Assembly: GCA_910588865.1 (NCBI GenBank)
Contig: CAJUSJ010000002.1
Span: 62,001 to 126,000 of the forward strand
Direction of reading: 5' to 3'
DNA from: an uncultured Lachnospiraceae bacterium
GTDB taxonomy: Bacteria > Bacillota > Clostridia > Lachnospirales > Lachnospiraceae
Length of the DNA: 64,000 nucleotides
Part shown: positions 8,568-16,206 of the stretch, piece by piece
Position numbering within the stretch: position 1 is the first letter of the stretch
How the letters are laid out: every line of letters begins with the position of its first letter
Translations under genes and position numbers: made by a program
The notes under the pieces: model-generated
Databases searched by the model: none
Told to the model about the DNA's origin: nothing
The model's input: only the letters and a program-made list of their open reading frames with translations

Positions 8568-9453
8568 CGCTTTTCTCCTGCTGTTTTCTCCTGCCATCCA
8601 TGGCGTTCTTATCTTTTGGTTTTATCCGCGCCGCCACCAGCTCCGGCCTGTTGTTGAGCCTTATGTTGATGGAATGGGTTCCAAGCCCTCTGCTGACGAT
8701 GATGGCTTTTTCCCCTGTCTTTAAGCAGCCCCCGCAGCAATCCAGAAAAAAGTGGAACTGGGGCGTCATCACTCCTCCCAGTCCCGGGAGCCTTATGGTT
8801 CCTCCGTGAAAATGGCCGGAAAGAGTCAGGTCCGCCCCCCACCTGGCGTAGGCCTCTCGAAAAAGCGGGGAGTGGGCAAGAAGGATCTGATATCGGTCCT
8901 GTGACGCCGCTCCTAAGCGCCTCTCTATGTAGCAGGTGTCCAATCCGCTGCCTGCCCTTTTTTTGTAATGCTTTTTTTCCAGGTTCAGGCCGCTGACCCG
9001 GATATTGCCGGGAAGATCCACACTCATGTCCGACAGGTGGCATACTCCCGCCTTCTTAAGCTCACGAACCAGGACATCATATTGATCCCCGTACTCTGTC
9101 CGCTTCTGGTCCATGCGGTTCTCATGGTTTCCGTTTCCATAGTAGACAGGATACAGCCGGGCCAGTTTTTTCACTAAAAACAAGGAAGCTTCCAGCCGGG
9201 CCTCCTTTTTCACCACCATCATATCACCGCCGATGAGGACCGCGTCTGGATGAATCCCGCGGATCCCATCCAGCAATTCCTTCTGTCCTGGTCCGAAACA
9301 ATTATCGTGGAGATCTGAGAGAAATACAAATGTCTTTTCCTCCTTGACTTTCTCCGATGACAGTTCATACGTCTGTGTTACAAAATGCCTCCGCTCCCAC
9401 TCTGAGCGGAGACAACACGCCGCTGTACCGGCCGCTGCCGCAAATCTCCACAT
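8533..9453 (-). CDS. Membrane-associated metallophosphoesterase
   Basis: Calcineurin-like phosphoesterase of 306 residues with the full set of metal-binding motifs: FLSDLHDN, LIGGDM, GNGNHE, LAHSP and GHFHGG. An N-terminal hydrophobic stretch (WRFAAAAGTAACC) may be a membrane anchor or signal. The YkuE/YaeI group is the nearest description; substrate unknown. ATG at 9453 follows AAAGGAG by 6 bases; the frame extends further upstream without a ribosome site. It is probably co-transcribed with scpA/scpB. Confidence 0.85.
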   Translation of the reverse strand: MWRFAAAAGTAACCLRSEWERRHFVTQTYELSSEKVKEEKTFVFLSDLHDNCFGPGQKELLDGIRGIHPDAVLIGGDMMVVKKEARLEASLFLVKKLARLYPVYYGNGNHENRMDQKRTEYGDQYDVLVRELKKAGVCHLSDMSVDLPGNIRVSGLNLEKKHYKKRAGSGLDTCYIERRLGAASQDRYQILLAHSPLFREAYARWGADLTLSGHFHGGTIRLPGLGGVMTPQFHFFLDCCGGCLKTGEKAIIVSRGLGTHSINIRLNNRPELVAARIKPKDKNAMDGRRKQQEKSDDGHILQTGEF

Positions 9454-9582
9454 TCTTCTCTCCTTTAAATACCGCCTATTCAGGCTGCTTTTTTTGTCCG
9501 CCGCGGCGGGACAGGCCATAAACGGCACCTTCGCCCGCCGCGTGCTGGACATGGGAAATTCCCGCCTCCCGCCGGACCTATG

Positions 9583-10179
9583 TTACAGCCTGGTAAAGGG
9601 TGCCAGCTCCAGACGCACAAAATATCCCTGCTCGTGTTTGCACACAGGACATCTTCCCGGTGCCTGGGTGGCTGTCAGCACATGGCCGCAGTTAAGGCAC
9701 ATCCAACCTGTTGCCACGTCTGACACAAAAAGCTTGTTCTGCTCCATCAGATCCGCGAACAGCTCAAACCGGTCCCCGTGGGTCTTCTCCACAACCGCGA
9801 TCTGATGAAACACTCTCCCGATCTCCTCAAAGCCTTCCGCCTTGGCCTTGTCCCCGAAATCCTTATACACAACATCATGTTCTTCGTACTCATTGTGTCT
9901 GGCTGCCTTCAGAAGGTCTACGGTCTTCTGTGAGATATTCACCGGATACCCACCGTCTATATGGATGTTTTCCCCTGACAGCTCTTTCATGTAATCATAG
10001 AAAAGCTCCGCGTGGGCCTTCTCCTGGTCTGCCGTGAACTGGAACAGGGCTTCGATCACCGGAAGCTTCTCCTGTTTCGCGATCCCCGCCGCAAAGGTAT
10101 AGCGGTTCCTGGCCTGGCTCTCCCCGGCAAATGCCCTCATAAGATTTTTCAGGGTTTCGCTGTTTTTTAAATCCTGCAT
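9583..10179 (-). CDS. Rubrerythrin
   Basis: Non-haem di-iron peroxidase that detoxifies H2O2 in anaerobes. The 198 residues hold a four-helix ferritin-like domain with iron-binding Glu/His (GESQARN, EKAHAE, EEHDV, EKTHGDRF), then a rubredoxin-like C-terminal domain with two Cys pairs (CLNC, CPVC). ATG at 10179 has GGAGG 7 bases upstream. That Shine-Dalgarno site sits in a perfect 9-bp inverted repeat (10183-10215), suggesting translational control. Confidence 0.95.
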   Translation of the reverse strand: MQDLKNSETLKNLMRAFAGESQARNRYTFAAGIAKQEKLPVIEALFQFTADQEKAHAELFYDYMKELSGENIHIDGGYPVNISQKTVDLLKAARHNEYEEHDVVYKDFGDKAKAEGFEEIGRVFHQIAVVEKTHGDRFELFADLMEQNKLFVSDVATGWMCLNCGHVLTATQAPGRCPVCKHEQGYFVRLELAPFTRL

Positions 10180-10182
10180 AAG

Positions 10183-10215
10183 ACTACCTCCTGGAAATGA
10201 ATTGATGGAGGTAGT
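10183..10215 (-). promoter_or_regulatory. Hairpin occluding the rubrerythrin Shine-Dalgarno site
   Basis: On the minus strand ACTACCTCC (10215-10207) is perfectly complementary to GGAGGTAGT (10191-10183) across a 15-nt loop. The second arm contains the rubrerythrin Shine-Dalgarno sequence. If transcription begins upstream of 10215, the leader would hide the ribosome site. Confidence 0.55.
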
Positions 10216-10274
10216 ATCTGCCAATCCGATGAAAATATGTGCGGCCTCAATTCTTCTTTGGGATTCTTTTTCTC

Positions 10275-11030
10275 CTACTTCCGCCCCCGGAACACCGGAT
10301 CCGCGGGGTGGCCGCCCACGATCTTCTGCATGGTTCTCTGGACCGCGTCCTGGGAATTTTTCCAGTCCTTGTCCCCGTTCCGGTAATCATACTTTTCTAT
10401 AAGCCAGTCAATATCTTCCTGGATCCTCTCCAGTTCCCGGTTCATCTGGTCGGACAGCAGGGGAAAGAGCTGGTCCTGCTCTTTCTTTCCCAGCTCCCTC
10501 CCGCAAACCTCTGTCAGATCAGCAAAGTGGTGGATGCAGAAGCCTTTGGAGGACTTTACCAGCTCTAAAAATTCTTTCTCATGCTTGACCTGGTGGACAA
10601 AGGTGTCCAGCACCCGGCGGTAGGTCTCCTCCATCCGGTCGCAGACATAGCAGTGACCCTCCTCCTGCCGGATCCACGCACTGAGGGAATTTTCCTGGGA
10701 CTCTTTCTTCTTAAGCCGCCCAAACACCGTGGCGGGCTGTGGGGAAAAACCTTCCATCTGCTTTTTTAACTCCTGCCTCAGATAAACCATCCTGGTCTTT
10801 AGGATCCAGGCATTGCCCAGGGTGTTGCCATAATCGTACATGGCTTTGGTGTGCCCGCGGCAAAATCCCCGCCGGTCCGTCATATCCCGGATATCGCTTT
10901 CCATATAAGAAGAACCCAGGACAAACTCAATGGCCTCCTGCTCTAACTTCCTCTCAAGCCAGCAGAACGGACACTCATCTCCTGATGTGAGAGCGTCGTG
11001 GAGCTCTATGGTATATAATTTTTCCTTCAT
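10275..11030 (-). CDS. DUF6062 family protein (Cys-rich)
   Basis: A 251-residue soluble protein with four regularly placed Cys/His pairs: CPFC near residue 20, CRGH near 57, CYVC near 158 and CIHH near 196, plus aromatic and charged helices. The pairs suggest metal binding, but no function is established. I recognise the family as DUF6062, common in Clostridia. AGGAGG lies 7 bases before the ATG. It lies between dacF and rubrerythrin. Confidence 0.7.
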   Translation of the reverse strand: MKEKLYTIELHDALTSGDECPFCWLERKLEQEAIEFVLGSSYMESDIRDMTDRRGFCRGHTKAMYDYGNTLGNAWILKTRMVYLRQELKKQMEGFSPQPATVFGRLKKKESQENSLSAWIRQEEGHCYVCDRMEETYRRVLDTFVHQVKHEKEFLELVKSSKGFCIHHFADLTEVCGRELGKKEQDQLFPLLSDQMNRELERIQEDIDWLIEKYDYRNGDKDWKNSQDAVQRTMQKIVGGHPADPVFRGRK

Positions 11031-11063
11031 GTTCTCGCCTCCTGATGACGGTCGGCTGCCCCG

Positions 11064-12689
11064 TCACGGGATCCAGGCACCGTCAGTCCCAAGCGCATAC
11101 CCGTCAGGTGTTCTGGTGTTGACAAGCATCATCCCATCGGATCCCAGATAAAACCATTTGCCGTAATCCATGACCCAGTAATCCGCCGCCTTGGCACCGT
11201 TTGAGCGGAAATAATACCACTGCCCGCCTCCCAACTGCCGCCACCCGGTGGCCATGTACCCGTCCGGGTCTATCCAGTAATCGGTCTGATTGTCCCGGAC
11301 CCATTCTCCAACGGCCCTGTTTCCGTCCTGCTTTATGTAAAACCATCCCTTGTCATCCTTTGTCCAGCCAGTGGACGGGGTCTGGGAGGCCTTTGACCTG
11401 GCCATGACTTCAAAGCCATAATCCAGCAGCGCTTTGGTATCCTCATAGTGGGTGGACTTGCTCTTCATCACAACCGCCACCAGGTAGGTCCCATCCCTTT
11501 GGACTCCTGTGACCAGGGTATTGCCTGCCAGGGATGTGTAGCCTGTCTTACCGCCTATTATACCCTCATAGTATCTGGAATCTGAGGGATACATCATCTT
11601 GTGCCCCATGGAGATGGTTCTGGCCGCCTCCTTTTTTGTGGCAGGGAACGCATAGCTGATTGTGGTGTCGATCTTGCTCAGGGTCTGGTTCTCAAACGCG
11701 GCTCTTCCGATAAGAGCCATATCATAAGGCGTGGTATAATGATCGCTGTTATTGAGCCCGTGTGGGTTGGCAAAATGAGTTCCCGTACATCCAAGCTGTG
11801 CCGCCTTCTGGTTCATCAGGTCAGCGAAACCTCCAATGCTGCCTGAGACATGTTCCGCCAGGGCATTGCCGATCTCGTTGGCTGATCTCAACAAAAGCCC
11901 ATAGAGGCACTGTTCCACGGTCAGCTGATCCCCTTCTGTCAGATTCAGGGTTGAGGCACCTGACTCCAGGTTGGTGGTGGCGCTTTTTGAGAATGTCACC
12001 ACATCGCTTAAGCTGCTTCTCTCCAGAACCACCATGGCCGTCATCAGCTTTGTGGTGCTGGCCGGATAGAAACGCTGGGTCTCGTTTTTCCCGTAAAGCA
12101 TCTTCCCTGTGGCCCCGTCTATGACCACGGCCCCCTCGGCCTTGATCTCCGGCAAAGCTACCGCCCCGGCCTGATCCCCGGCAACCCCTAAAGCGCCTGC
12201 TCCGGTTCCCCCCGGCGAAACCTGGTCAGCGGCCTGGGGGCCGGACGATGCCTGGGTTGGGCCGGACGACCCGCCTGTGGGGCCGGACGGCGTCTGGCCG
12301 GAACCAGGGGTATCGCCAGCCGGGTTTGGCGAAACCTGCCCGGAGCCTGCCCCGTCTCCGGTGGGACCTGTCGGCTTCGGATCAGGTGCCTGGGAATCCC
12401 CCGACGGGCCTGTAAGACTCACCTGGGGGGAATCGTTTTCTCCACCTCCAGGACCTTCCGGCCCGGCGGATACCCCCGTCTCTCCTGATGGGCCTGTCTG
12501 GCTCACCCGGGCGGAACCTGTGTTCTTTGCCAAGGGATTTGCCGCTGTATCCAGGATAAGTTCTGGCCCCTCACACAGGGCCAGGCTCCCTCTGCCTTCC
12601 AGGGACCCGGCCCACGCCGCCTGCCCGGGAAGGAACAACAGAAGTCCCATGGACAAGGCCGCCGCTGTCACTCTCTTCCATGATCTCAT
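11064..12689 (-). CDS. Secreted D-alanyl-D-alanine carboxypeptidase with Gly/Pro-rich linker and cell-wall-binding repeats
   Basis: Penicillin-binding protein of the S11 (DacF) class, trimming the terminal D-Ala of peptidoglycan stems. Order: signal peptide (ending AAWA), a ~115-residue Gly/Pro/Ser/Thr linker full of GPSG and GPTG units, then the serine peptidase domain with STTK (Ser about 211), SAN and KTG, and C-terminal aromatic cell-wall-binding repeats (GWFYIKQDG, GQWYYFRSNG, KWFYLGSDG). ATG at 12689 follows AAAGGA by 8 bases; an in-frame ATG at 12722 overlaps the trpS stop (ATGA) but lacks a ribosome site. Confidence 0.92.
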   Translation of the reverse strand: MRSWKRVTAAALSMGLLLFLPGQAAWAGSLEGRGSLALCEGPELILDTAANPLAKNTGSARVSQTGPSGETGVSAGPEGPGGGENDSPQVSLTGPSGDSQAPDPKPTGPTGDGAGSGQVSPNPAGDTPGSGQTPSGPTGGSSGPTQASSGPQAADQVSPGGTGAGALGVAGDQAGAVALPEIKAEGAVVIDGATGKMLYGKNETQRFYPASTTKLMTAMVVLERSSLSDVVTFSKSATTNLESGASTLNLTEGDQLTVEQCLYGLLLRSANEIGNALAEHVSGSIGGFADLMNQKAAQLGCTGTHFANPHGLNNSDHYTTPYDMALIGRAAFENQTLSKIDTTISYAFPATKKEAARTISMGHKMMYPSDSRYYEGIIGGKTGYTSLAGNTLVTGVQRDGTYLVAVVMKSKSTHYEDTKALLDYGFEVMARSKASQTPSTGWTKDDKGWFYIKQDGNRAVGEWVRDNQTDYWIDPDGYMATGWRQLGGGQWYYFRSNGAKAADYWVMDYGKWFYLGSDGMMLVNTRTPDGYALGTDGAWIP

Positions 12690-12718
12690 GCTTTTTTCCT
12701 TTACGCGCCTTCCCGAAG

Positions 12719-13825
12719 TCATCCCTTGTCCCCGCCAAAGCGCCGGGCCTGGCTCTGGATCAGTTCCTCATCTTCAAAATAATTGATCTTCATGGCAGCC
12801 TTGACTTCCCCAAGGGTCTGGGCCGCCACCTTCTGGGCCTGGAGGCTGCCCTCTCTCAAGATGCGGTAAACCTCCGGAATATTTTTCTCATACTCTTTTC
12901 TGCGGGCCCGGATAGGAGCCAGCTCGCTCTGGAGCACCTGGTTTAAGAAACGCTTCACCTTCACATCCCCCAGACCGCCTCTGGTGTAATGGGCCTTCAG
13001 CTCATCAAGGTTGTTGTATTCCGGCCAGAACCGGGCAAAATATTCATCCTTGCAGAACGCGTCCAGATAGATAAATACCGGATTGCCCTCCACCTGTCCT
13101 GGATCCTGAACCCGGAGATGGTTGGGATCCGTAAACATGCTCATAACTTTTTTCTGAACCTCTTCCTCTGAGTCTGACAGATAGATGCAGTTGTTTAAAG
13201 ACTTGCTCATCTTGGCCTTGCCGTCAATTCCGGGAAGGCGCAGACACGCCTTGTTGTCCGGCAAAAGCCCATCAGGCTCCACAAGGACTTCCCCGTAGAT
13301 GTGGTTAAAGCTCCTTACGATCTCCCTTGTCTGCTCAATCATGGGAAGCTGGTCCTCCCCTACCGGCACAGTGGTGGCCTTAAAGGCGGTAATATCTGAC
13401 GCCTGGCTGATGGGATAGGCAAAAAATCCCACCGGAATGCTGGCCTCAAAATTGCGCATCTTGATCTCATTCTTCACCGTGGGGTTTCTCTGAAGCCTGG
13501 ACACGGTCACCAGATTCATATAATAGAAAGTCAGCTCCGTCAATTCCGGAACCTGAGACTGGATGAACAAGGTGGATTTCTCTGGATCCAGGCCGCAGGA
13601 AAGGTAGTCGAGAGCCACTTCAATGATGTTCTGCCTTACCTTCTCCGGATTGTCAGCATTGTCCGTGAGAGCCTGGGCATCCGCTATCATAATAAAGATC
13701 TGATCAAAACCGCCGGACTCCTGAAGTTCTACTCGCCGCTTTAAAGAACCCACATAGTGGCCTACATGGAGCCGCCCAGTGGGACGGTCGCCGGTCAGTA
13801 TAATCTTTTTCTTATTATTTTCCAT
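12719..13825 (-). CDS. trpS: Tryptophanyl-tRNA synthetase
   Basis: Class I synthetase charging tRNA-Trp. The HIGH-like motif appears as GRLHVGHYVG near residue 17 and the KMSKS motif as KMSKSLNN near residue 210. At 368 residues it is slightly longer than the usual ~330-350. AGGAGG lies upstream of the ATG. No T-box leader (no TGG...ACC-type core) is seen in the 165 bp upstream. It is probably co-transcribed with the carboxypeptidase gene. Confidence 0.95.
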   Translation of the reverse strand: MENNKKKIILTGDRPTGRLHVGHYVGSLKRRVELQESGGFDQIFIMIADAQALTDNADNPEKVRQNIIEVALDYLSCGLDPEKSTLFIQSQVPELTELTFYYMNLVTVSRLQRNPTVKNEIKMRNFEASIPVGFFAYPISQASDITAFKATTVPVGEDQLPMIEQTREIVRSFNHIYGEVLVEPDGLLPDNKACLRLPGIDGKAKMSKSLNNCIYLSDSEEEVQKKVMSMFTDPNHLRVQDPGQVEGNPVFIYLDAFCKDEYFARFWPEYNNLDELKAHYTRGGLGDVKVKRFLNQVLQSELAPIRARRKEYEKNIPEVYRILREGSLQAQKVAAQTLGEVKAAMKINYFEDEELIQSQARRFGGDKG

Positions 13826-13990
13826 GGTTATTTTGTTTCCTCCTGAAATTGTTGTGGGTTTTTCCCTGGCTGGCAGGGCCTATGGGGATAGTTTACCACC
13901 CCTTTGGAAAAATTTCTACTAAATATTTCCTTAACATGGCACACCACAGCTTAACTCTTTCCATATTCTACACCAAAGGAGGGATTTTAT

Positions 13991-14512
13991 ATGGCTGACA
14001 GACAAAAAACTCCAGGAGACATTTTCGCGGAAATCCTGGAAGACAACGAACCACTTGCCATGGCCTGGGTCACAGGCGGCACCAAAGCCCCGTCCTTAAG
14101 CGGTCTGGTGAAATTTTACGAGACCCCCTATGGCGGTACTCTCATTGAGGCGGAGCTGTTCGGACTGCCTGACAGGCTTCAGAGGGGTGCCTCTGACTTT
14201 TACGGCATGCATATTCATGAAAACGGGGACTGCGGAAATGATTTCCAGAACACAGGGCAGCATTTTAACCCCTACGGCGCATCTCATCCTGACCACGCCG
14301 GGGACCTGCTTCCCCTGTTCGCCAACCAGGGGTATTCCTGGATCTCTTTCTTCGACAAGCGCTTTACCATCCCACAGATCCTTGGAAGATCCGTTGTCAT
14401 CCATCAGGCGGCTGACGATTTCCACTCCCAGCCTTCCGGCAATTCCGGAGAAAAGATCGGCTGCGGCGTCATCCGCCTTGTGAACCGATATGACAAGAAA
14501 AATCTGGACTGA
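13991..14512 (+). CDS. Cytoplasmic Cu/Zn superoxide dismutase-like protein
   Basis: A 173-residue SodC-fold protein. The Cu-binding HIH (GMHIHENGDC), the bridging His (GQHFNP), the Zn loop (SHPDHAGDL) and a fourth Cu His (VVIHQAADDFH) are present, as are both disulphide Cys (GDC, GCGVI). The active-site Arg before GCGVI in true SodC appears to be Lys (GEKIGCGVI), and there is no signal peptide, unlike most bacterial SodC. Activity is therefore uncertain; a copper-binding role is possible. GGAGGG precedes the ATG, and a strong terminator follows at once. Confidence 0.8.
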   Translation: MADRQKTPGDIFAEILEDNEPLAMAWVTGGTKAPSLSGLVKFYETPYGGTLIEAELFGLPDRLQRGASDFYGMHIHENGDCGNDFQNTGQHFNPYGASHPDHAGDLLPLFANQGYSWISFFDKRFTIPQILGRSVVIHQAADDFHSQPSGNSGEKIGCGVIRLVNRYDKKNLD

Positions 14513-14516
14513 CCAT

Positions 14517-14565
14517 TAAAAAATGAGCTGACCGCTGTTGATCTTTGGCGGCAGCTCATTTTTTA
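14517..14565 (+). terminator. Terminator after the SodC-like gene
   Basis: AAAAAATGAGCTG pairs with CAGCTCATTTTTT, with inner CCGC/GCGG, ending in a T run. Confidence 0.85.
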
Positions 14566-14623
14566 AGCCTGTGGGGCTGATACCCATTGGCGGACTCTAT
14601 GACCTCCCTCTTTACCGCTCCAG

Positions 14624-14725
14624 ATGATTTATCACAAAAATTTTGAACGTATTGACGCGCTCCAGCACATTAAGGATCTACAGGGAGTATTCCAGAAAGA
14701 AGCGGGGTTGACTGTGCTGCTTTAA
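14624..14725 (+). pseudogene. Possible remnant of a PocR-type sensor domain
   Basis: A 33-codon frame reads like the start of a PocR ligand-binding domain (ERIDALQHIKDLQGVFQKEAG against the family pattern of Leu-Gln...Phe...Gly-Leu). It stops at TAA and nothing follows. No good ribosome site precedes it. It could be a fragment of a lost regulator or chance; similarity is judged by eye only. Confidence 0.25.
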
Positions 14726-14740
14726 ATGGAGAAAATTTTT

Positions 14741-14800
14741 TTCATTGTTCACAAATTATTCATATTTCGATCAAACTTTAGTCATATTTATCCGATATAC
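14741..14800 (+). promoter_or_regulatory. Orphan promoter region with 22-bp-spaced repeats
   Basis: AT-rich segment with TTCATATTT (14759-14767) and GTCATATTT (14781-14789), start to start 22 bp (two helical turns), ahead of a TATACT -10-like box (14795-14800). A recognisable -35 is missing, as in activator-dependent promoters. No gene follows on the plus strand; a hairpin comes next. Confidence 0.35.
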
Positions 14801-14851
14801 TTGTTTTTGTAAACAGGTGATACACCTTTTTCAAAACTTTTTCATACTCTA

Positions 14852-14879
14852 GCCGGCAGATGTCCCCCCGTCTGCCGGC
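14852..14879. other. Strong GC hairpin
   Basis: GCCGGCAGA (14852-14860) pairs perfectly with TCTGCCGGC (14871-14879) around a 10-nt C-rich loop. No T run follows, so it is a stable RNA structure rather than a standard terminator. It may end the transcript from the orphan promoter. The remainder of 14566-14940 shows no gene. Confidence 0.5.
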
Positions 14880-14899
14880 CCTCCCTATTTTTAGGAAAG

Positions 14900-14925
14900 A
14901 AAAGTCCGGCTTGCCGGACTTTTTG
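14900..14925 (-). terminator. Bidirectional terminator
   Basis: AAAGTCCGGC / GCCGGACTTT with a TT loop, A-rich on one side and T-rich on the other. It ends the amidotransferase-like gene whose stop is at 14941. Confidence 0.85.
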
Positions 14926-14940
14926 TTTATTTCATAAATT

Positions 14941-15633
14941 CTAAATTAATCTGCCGCTTTTCTCCACAAACCATGCAAATAACGGCCCCATATCCGGCCC
15001 TTTTTCCGTCACCCGGTCTTTTCCGGTCATCCTCTCCGGGTGCCACTGCACAGCCAGGATGGGAAGGGATACGTGCTCAAAAGCCTCCGGGATCTGGCCG
15101 GAAGCAGCGGTGATCCTAAGACCGTCCCCCAGTTTTTTCACAGACTGGTGGTGATAGCTGTTGACCAGAATCTCCTCTCCGAACAGACGGTTTAACACAG
15201 AATCCTTTTCCAGGCACACCTGGTGGACCTTGCCGTCCTCATGGCCGTCAATGCCCCTCTCCCGCTTCTGGTCCTGCCACAGGGTTCCGCCCAGAGCGGT
15301 GTTGATCAGCTGAAGGCCCCTGCACACGCCAAACACAGGCTTTCTTCTTTCCATAAACAGAGAAAACAGCTTAAGCTCCTCCCGGTCCCTGACCGGGTCC
15401 GCCTGGCCGCACCACTCCTGCCGCCGCTCTCCGTAGAGGCCCGGCTCAATATCCACTCCGCCTGTGAGAAACAGGCCGTCTGCCCTGTCCGCCAGCTCTT
15501 CATCCATCCCAAGAGCCAACACCGGCTGTCCCCCTGCCTGGTAGACAGCATCCCCGTAATTCTGGAACAGCTGACGCTGCTCCATCCCCCTGACAGTTGC
15601 CAGGCCTGTGGTCAGTAAGATTAATGGTCTCAT
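14941..15633 (-). CDS. Gamma-glutamyl-gamma-aminobutyrate hydrolase family protein (peptidase C26)
   Basis: Class-I glutamine-amidotransferase fold of 230 residues. The nucleophile elbow GVCRGLQ holds the catalytic Cys near residue 104 and QWHPE supplies the His and Glu. The closest described members (PuuD) split gamma-glutamyl-GABA in polyamine breakdown, but no other puu gene is nearby, so the substrate is open. The family feature FLTGGVDIEP is present. GGAGG lies 13 bases before the ATG, a long gap. Confidence 0.85.
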   Translation of the reverse strand: MRPLILLTTGLATVRGMEQRQLFQNYGDAVYQAGGQPVLALGMDEELADRADGLFLTGGVDIEPGLYGERRQEWCGQADPVRDREELKLFSLFMERRKPVFGVCRGLQLINTALGGTLWQDQKRERGIDGHEDGKVHQVCLEKDSVLNRLFGEEILVNSYHHQSVKKLGDGLRITAASGQIPEAFEHVSLPILAVQWHPERMTGKDRVTEKGPDMGPLFAWFVEKSGRLI

Positions 15634-15659
15634 ATTTGTTTTGTATCCTCCTCAAAAAC

Positions 15660-15692
15660 AGGAATCGGGGCAATTCACCTTTCTGCCCCGAT
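15660..15692 (-). terminator. Probable terminator between the NifX-like and C26 genes
   Basis: ATCGGGGCA pairs with TGCCCCGAT over an 11-nt loop. On the minus strand a TTTTT tract follows 5 bases after the stem, so efficiency may be partial. Confidence 0.45.
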
Positions 15693-15713
15693 CCCTCTCC
15701 TCTTCCTTTTAAA

Positions 15714-16142
15714 TTAATGGCAATTGTGGCCACAGTGTGAGCCCGGCTGGTGATGGCCGCACTGTCCGTCCTGTCCATGATTCCCACAGCTGTGGTCATG
15801 ACCGTGTCCATGGTGGTCGCATCGGATATCCGGATCGTAATCAAGACGATCCGCCAGGAAGGCCTTCACCGCCTCATCGGCCTCACCGCTGACACCGCCG
15901 TATAGCCGGATCCCCGCCTGGGCCAGGGCCATCTGGGCTCCTCCGCCGATGCCGCCGCAGATCAGGGAATCTACCTTAAGATCCGCGAGAAATCCTGCCA
16001 AAGCCCCATGACCGCTGCCGTTGGTATCCACCACCTGCTCTCCCATGATCTTTCCCTCCTCAATGTCATAGATCTTAAATCGCTCTGTGTGTCCAAAATG
16101 CTGAAATACTTTACCGCTTTCATAGGTAACCGCTATCCTCAT
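15714..16142 (-). CDS. NifX/NifB-type iron-molybdenum cofactor-binding domain protein with His-rich tail
   Basis: The first ~105 residues are a dinitrogenase-cofactor (NifX/VnfX) domain: VFQHFGHTERFKIYDI, DSLICGGIGGGAQMALAQAGI. In non-fixing anaerobes such stand-alone domains are thought to carry Fe-S or Fe/Mo clusters. The last ~35 residues are a run of His, Cys, Gly and Asp (HHGHGHDHSCGNHG and repeats), a likely nickel-, zinc- or cobalt-binding tail. No nitrogenase gene is seen. AAAGGAG precedes the ATG. Confidence 0.8.
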   Translation of the reverse strand: MRIAVTYESGKVFQHFGHTERFKIYDIEEGKIMGEQVVDTNGSGHGALAGFLADLKVDSLICGGIGGGAQMALAQAGIRLYGGVSGEADEAVKAFLADRLDYDPDIRCDHHGHGHDHSCGNHGQDGQCGHHQPGSHCGHNCH

Positions 16143-16206
16143 GTCGTCTGCTCCTTTCTTCTCTAAACCTTCTGGGCTTTCGCGACCCCTGTTTTACCTG
16201 GAGATA

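Noticed and set aside
9495..9520. GC-rich inverted repeat after rubrerythrin (GTCCGCC...GGCGGGAC)
   Set aside because: The T run lies on the wrong side for either gene's terminator.
13826..13990. T-box leader before trpS
   Set aside because: No T-box core sequence or antiterminator/terminator pair is visible.
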